DNA from: Bacillota bacterium
GTDB taxonomy: Bacteria; Bacillota; Clostridia; Oscillospirales; Acutalibacteraceae
Assembly (NCBI GenBank): GCA_023417635.1
Contig: JAEZFF010000079.1
Location: 1-11,231, forward strand
Direction of reading: 5' to 3'
Length of the DNA stretch: 11,231 nt
The notes under the pieces are model-generated. The model saw only the letters and a program-made list of their open reading frames with translations, did no database searches and had not been told where the DNA came from. Both the position numbers and the translations under genes were made by a program. Below are positions 1 to 7,392 of this stretch, in pieces. Positions within the stretch are counted from its first letter, which is position 1. Each line of letters begins with the position of its first letter.

Positions 1-10
1 ACTGTACAGT

Positions 11-1207
11 TTAGTCTTTATCGTTCAGGCAGGCAATGCCAGGAAGTTCCTTGCCTTCCAGAAATTCAAGGGAAGCGCCGCCGCCTGTGGAGATGTGGGT
101 CATCTTGTCGGCAAAGCCAAGTTTTTCAATCGCTGCCGCAGAGTCGCCGCCGCCAATGATGGAAACGGCGCCGCTGTCTGCTACAGCCTGAGCAACAGCA
201 GTTGTGCCTGCAGCAAAATGTCCCCATTCGCTTACGCCCATTGGGCCATTCCATACAACGGTTCCGGCACCGGTAAGGGTCTTTGAGAAGAGCTCCTGTG
301 TTTTTTCGCCAATGTCAAGGCCCATCCAGCCGTCTGGAATGCTGTCGGAATAGATACGCATATAAACGGTGTCTGCTTTGTACTCACGGCCAATGGTGTT
401 ATCAACTGGGAGCAGAAGGGAAACGTGTTTTTCCTTCGCTTTTTTCATGATGTCTTTTGCAAGTTCGACTTTGTCATCTTCACAGATGGAAGAGCCAATG
501 GAGTTGCCCATTGCCTTCAAAAAGGTGTAAGCCATGCCGCCGCCGATAATCAGAGTATCCACTTTGTCAAGCAGATTGGTAATTACGCCGATTTTGTCGG
601 AAACCTTTGCGCCGCCAAGAATTGCGACAAACGGGCGTTTCGGGTTTGCAAGGGCATTGCCCATCACGGTAATTTCTTTCTGAATCAGGTAACCGCAGAC
701 AGCCGGCAGATAAGCTGCAACGCCTGCTGTGGAAGCATGGGCGCGGTGAGCTGTGCCAAATGCGTCGTTAACATAGATTTCTGCGAGAGAAGCCAGCTCT
801 TTTGCAAAAGCCGGGTCATTCTTTTCTTCGCCCTTTTCGAAGCGGACGTTTTCCAGCAGCTCAACTTCACCGTTCTTCAGGGAAGCGGCGATGCTCTTTG
901 CACTGTCACCCACAACGTCTTTTGCCAGTTTAACTTCCTTTCCAAGTGCTTTGGAAAGGTATGCGGCAACCGGCGCAAGGGAATACTTCATGTTGAATTC
1001 GCCCTTCGGACGGCCGAGGTGCGAGCAGAGAATCACTTTTGCGTTATGGTCAACGAGGTAGCGAATGGTTTTCATTGCTCCATCAATGCGCTTTGGGTCG
1101 GTGATCTTTCCGGCATCATCAAGCGGAACATTAAAGTCGCAGCGTACAAGGACTTTTTTCCCCGATACGTTAATGTCTTCCACGGTTTTTTTGTTCAGAT
1201 AATTCAT
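11..1207 (-). CDS. pgk: Phosphoglycerate kinase
   Basis: This cytoplasmic glycolytic enzyme transfers phosphate from 1,3-bisphosphoglycerate to ADP, giving 3-phosphoglycerate and ATP. The 398-residue length matches bacterial PGK (about 390-400). Visible landmarks are the N-terminal signature VRCDFNVP (21-28), HLGRP (63-67), the basic LLENVRFEKGEE stretch (118-129), GGAKVSDKI (198-206), WNGPMGV (319-325), the nucleotide-site GGGDSAAA (352-359) and STGGGASLEFLEG near the C-terminus. The ATG has AAGGAG seven bases upstream, which fixes the start, and the stop is TAA. It is preceded by trmL on the same strand, but a consensus-like promoter lies in the 133-base gap, so it is probably transcribed independently. 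The window ends just beyond the stop, so any downstream glycolytic partner cannot be seen. The family assignment is essentially certain. Confidence 0.98.
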   Translation of the reverse strand: MNYLNKKTVEDINVSGKKVLVRCDFNVPLDDAGKITDPKRIDGAMKTIRYLVDHNAKVILCSHLGRPKGEFNMKYSLAPVAAYLSKALGKEVKLAKDVVGDSAKSIAASLKNGEVELLENVRFEKGEEKNDPAFAKELASLAEIYVNDAFGTAHRAHASTAGVAAYLPAVCGYLIQKEITVMGNALANPKRPFVAILGGAKVSDKIGVITNLLDKVDTLIIGGGMAYTFLKAMGNSIGSSICEDDKVELAKDIMKKAKEKHVSLLLPVDNTIGREYKADTVYMRIYSDSIPDGWMGLDIGEKTQELFSKTLTGAGTVVWNGPMGVSEWGHFAAGTTAVAQAVADSGAVSIIGGGDSAAAIEKLGFADKMTHISTGGGASLEFLEGKELPGIACLNDKD

Positions 1208-1264
1208 AAAGCCGCTCCTTTTTTATATGATTTTCATTTGTTTGCTTTATAACAATCTAAAAAA

Positions 1265-1293
1265 ATTATACAACGCTTTCTGTGCTTTTTCAA
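1265..1293 (-). promoter_or_regulatory. Sigma-A-type promoter for pgk
   Basis: On the minus strand the -35 box TTGAAA (1288-1293) and a perfect -10 box TATAAT (1265-1270) are separated by exactly 17 bases. Transcription would start near 1258, giving a leader of about 50 nt before the pgk ATG that carries the AAGGAG ribosome binding site. The match to the vegetative consensus fits a strongly expressed glycolytic gene. No operator is evident. Confidence 0.8.
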
Positions 1294-1340
1294 GCATTTT
1301 GACGCCGAATTCGCCCCTAAAGGAAAAGTTTGTGAAAGTT

Positions 1341-1841
1341 TTACCATTTAGATTCCCGCAGCTGGCCTTCACACAGCAGATTAGTAAATTTCCACTGCCG
1401 CAAAACTTCATAGGCACCAATCGCAACGGAATTTGAAAGGTTTAAGCTTCGGGCATCCGGGTTGTTCAGCATGGGAATACGCAGGCAAGTTTCCGGGTTT
1501 TCACGAAGAAGACTTTCCGGCAGGCCCGCCGATTCTTTGCCAAAAACAAGGTAACAGCCGTCAGGGTAAGAAATCTCGGAATAAATGTTCCTTCCTTTTG
1601 TAGAAAAATAGTAAAAATTTCCGGTATTCCGCGCAAAAAAATCGGAAAGACTTTTGTATAGGGTTACATCCAGCAGATGCCAGTAGTCAAGGCCGGCGCG
1701 TTTCAGCTGGCGGTCGTCAATGTGAAAGCCCAGCGGCTCCACAAGATGCAGCCGGGCGCCGGTGAGGGCGCAGGTGCGGGCAATATTACCGGTATTCTGC
1801 GGGATTTCAGGTTCGACCAAAACAATATTCAGAACAGGCAT
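1341..1841 (-). CDS. trmL: tRNA (cytidine/uridine(34)-2'-O)-methyltransferase, SPOUT family
   Basis: TrmL (formerly YibK) uses S-adenosylmethionine to methylate the ribose 2'-OH of wobble nucleotide 34 in tRNA-Leu isoacceptors, acting as a cytoplasmic homodimer with a trefoil knot. The 166-residue length is typical of these minimal SPOUT enzymes. The N-terminal stretch VLVEPEIPQNTGNIARTCA (8-26) carries the conserved PxIPxNTGNIxRxC core. GCYLVFGKESAGLPE (95-109) is the motif 2 region, and RIPM followed by RSLNLSNSVAIGAYEVLRQ (121-149) is knot motif 3 that binds the cofactor. The ATG is preceded by AAGGAG seven bases away. It is divergent from the small plus-strand gene and lies 133 bases upstream of pgk. 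No clear terminator was found after it, so some read-through into pgk is possible. Confidence 0.95.
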   Translation of the reverse strand: MPVLNIVLVEPEIPQNTGNIARTCALTGARLHLVEPLGFHIDDRQLKRAGLDYWHLLDVTLYKSLSDFFARNTGNFYYFSTKGRNIYSEISYPDGCYLVFGKESAGLPESLLRENPETCLRIPMLNNPDARSLNLSNSVAIGAYEVLRQWKFTNLLCEGQLRESKW

Positions 1842-1925
1842 CAGTATTCTCCTTTTTTGCAGAATTTATGAAGAACTTTCCACCAATATCTTTTCACGAA
1901 AGGGGCAGGATGATGAGTGTAGCAA

Positions 1926-1953
1926 TTGGCTTGAAATTAATACACAGTATAAA
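1926..1953 (+). promoter_or_regulatory. Candidate promoter with overlapping palindrome, small membrane-protein gene
   Basis: A -35-like TTGGCT (1926-1931), a 16-base spacer and a -10-like TATAAA (1948-1953) precede the 59-residue gene. Transcription would start near 1960, just before the GGAGG ribosome binding site at 1962-1966. An imperfect inverted repeat at 1939-1960 (core arms ACAGT/ACTGT around ATAA) covers the -10 box and could be a repressor site. The function is inferred from position only. Confidence 0.45.
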
Positions 1954-1975
1954 CTGTATTTGGAGGCTTTACAAT

Positions 1976-2155
1976 ATGCATCAGCAGACAATGGGTTTCA
2001 TGAAAGGCCTTGGAGCCGGGATTCTTGCCGGAACAGCCCTAGCGGTTGTAGGCGGCAGCATGATGAAAAAAGACCGCAACTTCCGCCGCCGCGCAGACAA
2101 AACGATACACAATATCGGTGAACTGATTGACGACGTAGAGGGTATGTTCCACTGA
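1976..2155 (+). CDS. Small glycine-rich putative membrane protein, function unknown
   Basis: The protein has 59 residues and I do not recognise the family. Residues 7-30 form a hydrophobic, glycine/alanine-rich segment with regularly spaced small residues (GLGAGILAGTALAVVGG), like a glycine-zipper transmembrane helix. It is followed by a strongly basic stretch (KKDRNFRRRADK, about 31-42) and an acidic amphipathic tail (ELIDDVEGMF). The layout resembles YtxH-like small stress or envelope proteins, but that is only a resemblance. I chose the ATG at 1976 because GGAGG lies nine bases upstream. A longer in-frame ATG at 1868 has no ribosome binding site and would read through the candidate promoter. 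The gene is monocistronic: divergent from trmL and closed by a strong hairpin terminator. The ribosome site, the terminator and the composition support a real gene. Confidence 0.75.
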   Translation: MHQQTMGFMKGLGAGILAGTALAVVGGSMMKKDRNFRRRADKTIHNIGELIDDVEGMFH

Positions 2156-2162
2156 AACCGGA

Positions 2163-2193
2163 AAAAAGGACGGGCTTTGTGCCCGTCCTTTTT
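2163..2193. terminator. Bidirectional rho-independent terminator
   Basis: Perfect 13-base arms AAAAAGGACGGGC (2163-2175) and GCCCGTCCTTTTT (2181-2193) enclose the loop TTTGT. The A and T tracts make the hairpin work in both directions. It sits between the convergent small membrane-protein gene (stop at 2153-2155) and the AraC-type gene (stop at 2249-2251). Confidence 0.9.
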
Positions 2194-2248
2194 ATAATAC
2201 ATATTAGGAAAATATCAGTGCCGGCAGATTATTGAAGTGCCGTGAAAA

Positions 2249-3106
2249 CTAAATCCGTTTCACAGGAATCCAGACGTAACTCTTATAGTCAGGTTTTGAC
2301 ATATCGCCGGGCTCATAAACTTCAAGTTCCGGCCCTTCTGCGTGCTCATATCCGCTTGACGGAAACCATTCGGAAAAAATTCGCTTCCAGGTGTCTTGTA
2401 TCGCTTCTGGAATTGGACCAACCGACTCAAAGACAGCCCACGTCAGCTTTGGAATTTTAAGCGTATCCATCCCTTTCGGAATGTCACCGCCCTGATAAGT
2501 GACAGCGGAATAGTAATCAAAATGTTCTTTGGCAAAGTTTGCACAGATGCCCATAACCCCCATGCTGTCCGTACACATTTTTCCAAGCTTGTCATAAGTG
2601 CCGTCCGCCGAACACTGCTGGCAGAATTCTGGAATAATTTTAAAATTTTCCCCGTTCACACAGGTTACGGCAACTTTTTTGCCTACAACGGTAAATGCGT
2701 CTTTTTCTATAAACTTGTAATTCATGACTTTTTCCCCTTTCAATGTTACTTGAATGGAAAGTTTGCCAATGGATTTGAGCGGTGCCCCCGGCTCGCGCGC
2801 AGCCGACGGCGTGATTCCATGAAAATGCCGGAATGCTTTTGTGAATGATTCGGGTGTTTCATAGCCATACTTGAGTGCAATGTCAACAACTTTTGCATTG
2901 GAAAGCGAAAGCTCAGTTCCGGCAAGCGTCAGCCTGCGGTTACGGATATACTCGCCTACAGTAAATCCCGTGAGGATGTTGAACATCCGCATGAAATGAA
3001 AGGTTGAAGCTCCTGCCTGCCGTGCAATTCCATCGTAATCAACCGGTTCAAGCAAATGCGTTTCCATGTAGTCAATCGTGTTTGACATACCCTGAATCCA
3101 ATCCAT
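2249..3106 (-). CDS. AraC-family transcriptional regulator with GyrI-like effector-binding domain
   Basis: This is a predicted DNA-binding regulator whose C-terminal domain probably binds a small amphiphilic or cationic ligand. From the ATG at 3106 it has 285 residues. The N-terminal AraC/XylS double helix-turn-helix covers about 5-105, with the first recognition helix near 35-45 and the second ending in the family hallmark SFTKAFRHFHGITPSAAR (87-104). Residues about 128-285 form a GyrI-like/effector-binding domain of the Rob/SbmC type, ending WIPVKRI. A TTG at 3121 would add five residues, but I chose the ATG because GGAAGTG lies six bases upstream of it and nothing similar precedes the TTG. 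The gene stands alone between two terminators, so its targets are not obvious. It may be autoregulated or act on distant efflux or stress genes. Nothing here links it to the pilus genes. Confidence 0.9.
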   Translation of the reverse strand: MDWIQGMSNTIDYMETHLLEPVDYDGIARQAGASTFHFMRMFNILTGFTVGEYIRNRRLTLAGTELSLSNAKVVDIALKYGYETPESFTKAFRHFHGITPSAAREPGAPLKSIGKLSIQVTLKGEKVMNYKFIEKDAFTVVGKKVAVTCVNGENFKIIPEFCQQCSADGTYDKLGKMCTDSMGVMGICANFAKEHFDYYSAVTYQGGDIPKGMDTLKIPKLTWAVFESVGPIPEAIQDTWKRIFSEWFPSSGYEHAEGPELEVYEPGDMSKPDYKSYVWIPVKRI

Positions 3107-3128
3107 TTGGTTCACTTCCAATATCTAA

Positions 3129-3153
3129 ATCATAACACCGGATGAATTTTATT
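3129..3153 (-). promoter_or_regulatory. Candidate extended -10 promoter and flanking inverted repeat for the AraC-type gene
   Basis: On the minus strand TGTTATGAT gives an extended -10 (TATGAT at 3129-3134 with TG one base upstream). Transcription would begin around 3122, leaving a 16-nt leader that contains GGAAGTG. The 5-base arms ACCGG/CCGGT around 13 bases lie directly upstream and touch the -10, a possible operator. No good -35 box was found, so this is tentative. Confidence 0.35.
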
Positions 3154-3226
3154 TCCGGTCTTTCCCTGCTTTTATCCGTCAGGTTTTTAGGCACAGTATA
3201 CTTCTTTCTGCTAAAATTAAGGTGAG

Positions 3227-3262
3227 AAAAAAGAAAAGGACGGGTTTTCTGCCATCCTTTTC
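3227..3262 (-). terminator. Rho-independent terminator at the end of the pilus operon
   Basis: On the minus strand, arms GAAAAGGATGG and CCGTCCTTTTC (3233-3262, one G-U pair) enclose an eight-base loop and are followed by six T residues (3227-3232). The C-A mismatch on the plus strand becomes a wobble pair in the minus-strand RNA, so the element terminates minus-strand transcription. It lies 35 bases after the pilC stop. Confidence 0.85.
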
Positions 3263-3297
3263 TGTATACCATTATATAATACTGTCTGTTTTACGGC

Positions 3298-4545
3298 CTA
3301 TTTTCCGTTTCCGCTGATAACGCTGTACATACCGAACATAGGCAGAACAATGGAAATAACAACAACGCCTACGATGACGGCAATGATAATTGTTATAATA
3401 GGCTCCATCAAAGAAGTCAGGCGCTTGGTATAAACGTCGGTCTGCTGCTCGTAAAGGTCGGCAAGCTTTGAAAAGGAATCCCCCAGCATGCCGGATTCCT
3501 CGCCTGCTTTCACCATGGATATAAACAGCGGGTCAAAGGTGGAAAAGCGGGAGAGGGAGACGTTAATTGGCAGGCCGACTTTGACATCCTCAATCACCTG
3601 GTCCAGTTGGGTCTGTATGAGCCGGTTGGTTACAATGTCGCGCGAAATCCGCAGGGCGTGTACGACATTAACGCCTGCGTCGATCAGCGAGGCCATTACG
3701 CGGCAGAAGCGTGCGGTGAGTGAAACACGCATCATTTCCCCGGCAAGCGGAAATTTCAGTTTGGCTGCATCAGACTGGCGGCGAAAATCCGGGGAACGCC
3801 GTGCAAACTTGTAGGCTACAATAAGGCCAACAATGATGCCTACAATAATGAACCAGTCGTGTATAATAAAGTTGGAAACAGCGATGACCCCTTTTGTCAA
3901 TACCGGTAAGTCCGCACCGAACACCTGGAAAACCTCGGAAAAGCTCGGCAGGACAAAAATGTTCATGACAATAATCAGAACAATCACAAGGATGAAAAGC
4001 AGGCAGGGGTAAATGGTAGCGCCGCGCAGTTTCGAAGAAAGCTCCATTTCTTTCTCCAGTATGGAAGCGCAATGTTCAAAAGCCGTATCAAGACGGCCAT
4101 TTTCTTCGCCGGAACGAATCATGCTGACAACCAGCTCCGGAAAAGCGCGGAATTTCGACATAGAAGCGGTAAACGTTTTGCCGCCCAGAAGGTCCTGCCG
4201 CATTTCCTGCAGAATTCTTTTAAACGTTTTATCTGTTTGGCTTCCAATCATGACATCCATAGCCATCGTCAGTGAAACACCGGCGTGCAGCATCAAAGCC
4301 ATCTGGTTCAACATATTCAGCAAGAGCTTTTTTTTAATTTTGGCCTTATGTATATCGGAAGAACCAAGATCTTTTTCCCAAATGGATGCCGTACTGTTCG
4401 TTCCACCCATTGGGTGGAGGTTCAGTACAGTCATACCGCTCGTCATCAGCTGGTCAATCGCTTCACGCGAATCCCCGGCTGTGATAGTGCCGTGCAGCTT
4501 TTTGTGGTGTACATCTACCGCATTGTATTGGTAACGCAGTGGAAT
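3298..4545 (-). CDS. pilC: Type IV pilus inner-membrane platform protein PilC (GspF family), non-ATG start
   Basis: PilC is the polytopic platform that PilB and PilT act on to add or remove pilin subunits. Numbered from the proposed ATT, it has about 415 residues, matching the family's roughly 400. It contains two T2SSF repeats (cores about 75-195 and 275-395, each with the GEExGxL-type motif) and membrane helices near 176-200, 228-247 and 382-405. The first ATG (4446) would delete the conserved N-terminal strand. In frame upstream of it the sequence reads PLRYQYNAVD, then GTITA, then EAIDQLMTSGM, which is the classical GspF/PilC opening. No ATG, GTG or TTG exists between the in-frame TGA at 4564-4566 and 4446. 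ATT at 4545 (giving M-P-L-R-Y) or CTG at 4539 are the best candidates. AAAGGA at 4550-4555 is better spaced for the CTG. It lies about 31 bases after pilT and is the last gene of the operon. Confidence 0.9.
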   Translation of the reverse strand: MPLRYQYNAVDVHHKKLHGTITAGDSREAIDQLMTSGMTVLNLHPMGGTNSTASIWEKDLGSSDIHKAKIKKKLLLNMLNQMALMLHAGVSLTMAMDVMIGSQTDKTFKRILQEMRQDLLGGKTFTASMSKFRAFPELVVSMIRSGEENGRLDTAFEHCASILEKEMELSSKLRGATIYPCLLFILVIVLIIVMNIFVLPSFSEVFQVFGADLPVLTKGVIAVSNFIIHDWFIIVGIIVGLIVAYKFARRSPDFRRQSDAAKLKFPLAGEMMRVSLTARFCRVMASLIDAGVNVVHALRISRDIVTNRLIQTQLDQVIEDVKVGLPINVSLSRFSTFDPLFISMVKAGEESGMLGDSFSKLADLYEQQTDVYTKRLTSLMEPIITIIIAVIVGVVVISIVLPMFGMYSVISGNGK

Positions 4546-4576
4546 CAGATCCTTTCCGGCTTTTCAGCCGCTTTTT

Positions 4577-5623
4577 TCAGTTTACAAGGGAATAACGGCC
4601 GTTCGACAGGTAGCCGGTGGCCGCTTCTTTGCGAATCATGCCGCTTTTTATCAGTGCCAGAAGGCTGTTTTCAAGCGAAAGCATTCCCTGGGAAGCACCG
4701 GTCTGAATCATCTGGGTAATATTTGCTGTTTTTCCTTCGCGAATCAGGTTGCTGACAGCATTGTTGACAAACATCATCTCAAATGCGGCAACGCGGCCGC
4801 GGCCGTCTGCCGTTGGAAGCAGATGCTGTGAAATAACAGCCCGCAGCGCCATAGAAAGCTGTGTGCGTATCTGCTGCTGCTGGTCTGCCGGAAAAACGTC
4901 AATCATACGGTCGATTGTGTTGGCTGCGCCGCTTGTATGCAGGGTGGAAAACACAAGGTGGCCGGTTTCTGCCGCGGTAACGGCGATGGAAATGGACTCC
5001 AGGTCACGCATTTCGCCCACGAGAATAATATCCGGGTCTTCACGAAGTGCGGCTTTCAGTGCCCGTGCGTAAGAAACGCTGTCGGCGCCGACTTCACGCT
5101 GGTCTATTACACACCGCTTCGGGCTGTGCATATATTCAATCGGGTCTTCAATGGTGATAATGTGGTCGCAGCGTGTTTTGTTAATTTCATTAATGATGGC
5201 GGCAAGCGTTGTGGATTTACCGCTTCCGGTAGGGCCTACAACAAGGACCAAACCGTCTTTGTAGGTCAGAATGTTCCGTATGGAATCCGGAAGGCGCAGC
5301 TGCGAAAGCTCCGGCGTATGGGCGTTGATAATACGCAGCACCATGGTATAGCCGTGCGCCTGCCGGAAAGCGTTCAGACGGAAACGCCCGCAGCCGCGGA
5401 TTTCCGCCGAAGCATCCACATCGCCGGTGCGCAGAAACTGTTCGAATTTTGTTGGGTTCAGGCATTTCTGTATCATGCCTTTCACGTCATCGGCAGTCAG
5501 AACCGGCAAATCATAAAACCGCATTTTACCGTTTACCCGGCAGGCAGGTTTGTTGTTTGTGGAAAGGTGAATATCGGAAGCGCCGAGCGATACGCTTTTA
5601 AAGACAATGTCTTTGAACTGCAT
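4577..5623 (-). CDS. pilT: Type IV pilus retraction ATPase PilT
   Basis: PilT is a hexameric cytoplasmic ATPase that powers pilus retraction and twitching by driving pilin back into the membrane through PilC. The 348 residues match PilT, and the long N-terminal domain of PilB is absent. Visible motifs are SDIHL (16-20) of the N-terminal domain, Walker A GPTGSGKST (130-138), the Asp box ITIEDPIEY (156-164), Walker B with catalytic Glu in IILVGEMRD (199-207), and the His box TGHLVFSTLHT (220-230). VSNLIREGKT (290-299) corresponds to the PilT-specific AIRNLIRE motif needed for retraction. This motif and the length separate it from PilB. The ribosome binding site (AAAGGA about 13 bases before ATG) is weak, so translation may depend on upstream pilB, 44 bases away. 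Confidence 0.95.
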   Translation of the reverse strand: MQFKDIVFKSVSLGASDIHLSTNNKPACRVNGKMRFYDLPVLTADDVKGMIQKCLNPTKFEQFLRTGDVDASAEIRGCGRFRLNAFRQAHGYTMVLRIINAHTPELSQLRLPDSIRNILTYKDGLVLVVGPTGSGKSTTLAAIINEINKTRCDHIITIEDPIEYMHSPKRCVIDQREVGADSVSYARALKAALREDPDIILVGEMRDLESISIAVTAAETGHLVFSTLHTSGAANTIDRMIDVFPADQQQQIRTQLSMALRAVISQHLLPTADGRGRVAAFEMMFVNNAVSNLIREGKTANITQMIQTGASQGMLSLENSLLALIKSGMIRKEAATGYLSNGRYSLVN

Positions 5624-5667
5624 CGAAAAACCGCCGTCCTTTGTTTTGAATGAATTTTAAAGCCCAG

Positions 5668-7362
5668 TTACATTTTGAGCGAATGGATATTGACCATTTC
5701 TTCTACCGAGGTTCGGCCGCAAATAACGATTTGCTTCAGGTTTTCGTCCATGGTAATCATACCTTCTTGAATTGCGGTTTCGCGAATGGTGTCGACGGTG
5801 GCATTGCTGTTTATCAGCCGTTTAATCGTGTTCGTAACGGGCATGACTTCGTGGATTGCCATGCGGCCCGTATAGCCTTTGTTGTTGCAGAATTGGCACC
5901 CGCCTTCATGGGCTCGGAAGAGGTGCAAACTGCCGCTTTCGGCCGGGTCTAGTCCAAGCATCTGCAGTTCATTGGGGCTTGGCGTATATTCTTCCTTGCA
6001 GTGGGGGCAAAGTGTGCGCACAAGGCGCTGGGCCACAACGCCCAGCAGGGCGGAGGAAACCATAAAAGGCTCGACGCCCATATCCACAAGGCGGATCACG
6101 GTGCTGGCAGCGTCGTAAGTGTGCAGGGTAGAAAGCACCAGATGCCCGGTAATCGCAACGCTGGTTGCAATTTCAGCCGTTTCACGGTCACGGATTTCAC
6201 CGACCATAACGACATCCGGGTCTTGACGCAGAATGGAACGCAGCACCGAAGCAAAAGTCAGCCCCGCCTTTTCGTTTACTTCAACCTGCGTGATGTTTGG
6301 AATAATCATTTCAACTGGGTTTTCTACGGTGACAATGTTGATGTCTTCCCTCATGACCGATTTCAAAGCGGCGTAAAGAGTTGTGGATTTGCCGCTTCCG
6401 GTTGGGCCTGTCAAAAGGATGATGCCGTGGTTGTTTGCCAGCATAGCGTCAAATTTTTTTAGATTCTCGGGCAAAAAGCCGATTTTATTTTTATCCAGTG
6501 CAAGGCCGAGGGCTGTGGTGATACGGATGACGACTTTTTCACCGAAAACGCAGGGCAGTATAGAAATACGCATATCAATTTCTTTATCCCCGACCATATA
6601 GTTGATACGGCCGTCCTGCGGGACACGTTTTTCGGCGATGTTCATGCCGCCGATGAACTTAATGCGGGAAACAACCGCAGGCGCAAGGTCCGGCGGGGTT
6701 GACATATAGAGGAAGAGGTGGCCGTCCACGCGGAAACGGATGCGCAGTTCCTTTTCCTGCGGCTCTATGTGAATATCACTGGCTTTTTTTGCCACAGCCT
6801 GCTCAATCATTGTGTTGACGAAAAGGATGACAGGCTGTGACGCTCCTTCGTCGTTGTCCTCATGGGTCACAACAGGGACGACAGGCGGCTGAATGTCGGA
6901 AAGCTCTTTCGCAGCGTCTTTCGCTTTCTGCGCGCTGTAAAGTTCGCGGATTTTTGCTTCTATTTTTGCCCGCTCCGCAATCATGGGGTAGACGCGCAGT
7001 TTGGTGTAAGTGCCCACGTCGTTCATGGCGTTGTAGTCCAGGGGGTCTGCAATGGCTATGGTAAGCAGGCTGCCGGTTTTCTTGATGGGAATCAGCATAT
7101 TGGCGCGCGCCATGCTTTCCGGAATGAGGGACGAAAGCTCCTGCGGCAGCTGCAGCGTGGCAATATCAACGTAAGGGACGCCAAGCTGACGCTCCAGCGT
7201 GTGAATAATCTGCAGTTCCGAGATATATTTTTGGTCAATGAGAATTTCGCCAAGCCGTTTTTTCGTTTTTTTCTGAATCTGGAGGGCTTCATTCAGCTTA
7301 TCTTCGGTAAGGATGCCTTCCCGAATGAGCATTTGCCCAAGTTTTAAATTGGTTACTTTCAT
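5668..7362 (-). CDS. pilB: Type IV pilus extension ATPase PilB with N-terminal MshEN (c-di-GMP-binding type) domain
   Basis: PilB is the hexameric motor that hydrolyses ATP to extract pilins from the membrane and extend the pilus. It has 564 residues. The N-terminal MshEN-type domain (about 5-67) holds two 24-residue motifs (7-30 and 36-59) separated by exactly five residues, as in c-di-GMP-binding MshE. The second T2SS N-domain region reaches about 145, and residues 148-176 look like a flexible linker. The ATPase core carries SDIHIEP (195-201), Walker A GPTGSGKST (319-327), an Asp-box region VTVENPVE with Asn where Asp is usual (348), Walker B VVMVGEIRD (384-392) and the His box TGHLVLSTLHT (405-415). 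Cys452, 455, 489 and 492 form the family's zinc tetracysteine site. The ATG has GGAGGT five bases upstream. It lies 30 bases after pilD. Confidence 0.96.
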   Translation of the reverse strand: MKVTNLKLGQMLIREGILTEDKLNEALQIQKKTKKRLGEILIDQKYISELQIIHTLERQLGVPYVDIATLQLPQELSSLIPESMARANMLIPIKKTGSLLTIAIADPLDYNAMNDVGTYTKLRVYPMIAERAKIEAKIRELYSAQKAKDAAKELSDIQPPVVPVVTHEDNDEGASQPVILFVNTMIEQAVAKKASDIHIEPQEKELRIRFRVDGHLFLYMSTPPDLAPAVVSRIKFIGGMNIAEKRVPQDGRINYMVGDKEIDMRISILPCVFGEKVVIRITTALGLALDKNKIGFLPENLKKFDAMLANNHGIILLTGPTGSGKSTTLYAALKSVMREDINIVTVENPVEMIIPNITQVEVNEKAGLTFASVLRSILRQDPDVVMVGEIRDRETAEIATSVAITGHLVLSTLHTYDAASTVIRLVDMGVEPFMVSSALLGVVAQRLVRTLCPHCKEEYTPSPNELQMLGLDPAESGSLHLFRAHEGGCQFCNNKGYTGRMAIHEVMPVTNTIKRLINSNATVDTIRETAIQEGMITMDENLKQIVICGRTSVEEMVNIHSLKM

Positions 7363-7392
7363 GCAGAACCTCCATTCATAAGCGACAGTTAC

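Noticed and set aside
1..10. Perfect 10-bp palindrome ACTGTACAGT next to the pgk stop
   Set aside because: Ten-base palindromes are expected about ten times by chance in a window this size. It has no loop or T tract and sits at the window edge.
425..1252. Plus-strand 275-codon frame opposite pgk
   Set aside because: It is entirely antisense to a clearly conserved enzyme, is cysteine-rich with low-complexity translation, and lacks a ribosome binding site or family motif.
1868..1975. Upstream ATG extension of the small membrane-protein gene
   Set aside because: There is no ribosome binding site before 1868. The extension would read through the candidate promoter and palindrome, while GGAGG is correctly placed for 1976.
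3072..3272. Minus-strand 66-codon frame upstream of the AraC-type gene
   Set aside because: It starts inside the pilus-operon terminator region, runs into the AraC gene in another frame, and has no supporting motif.
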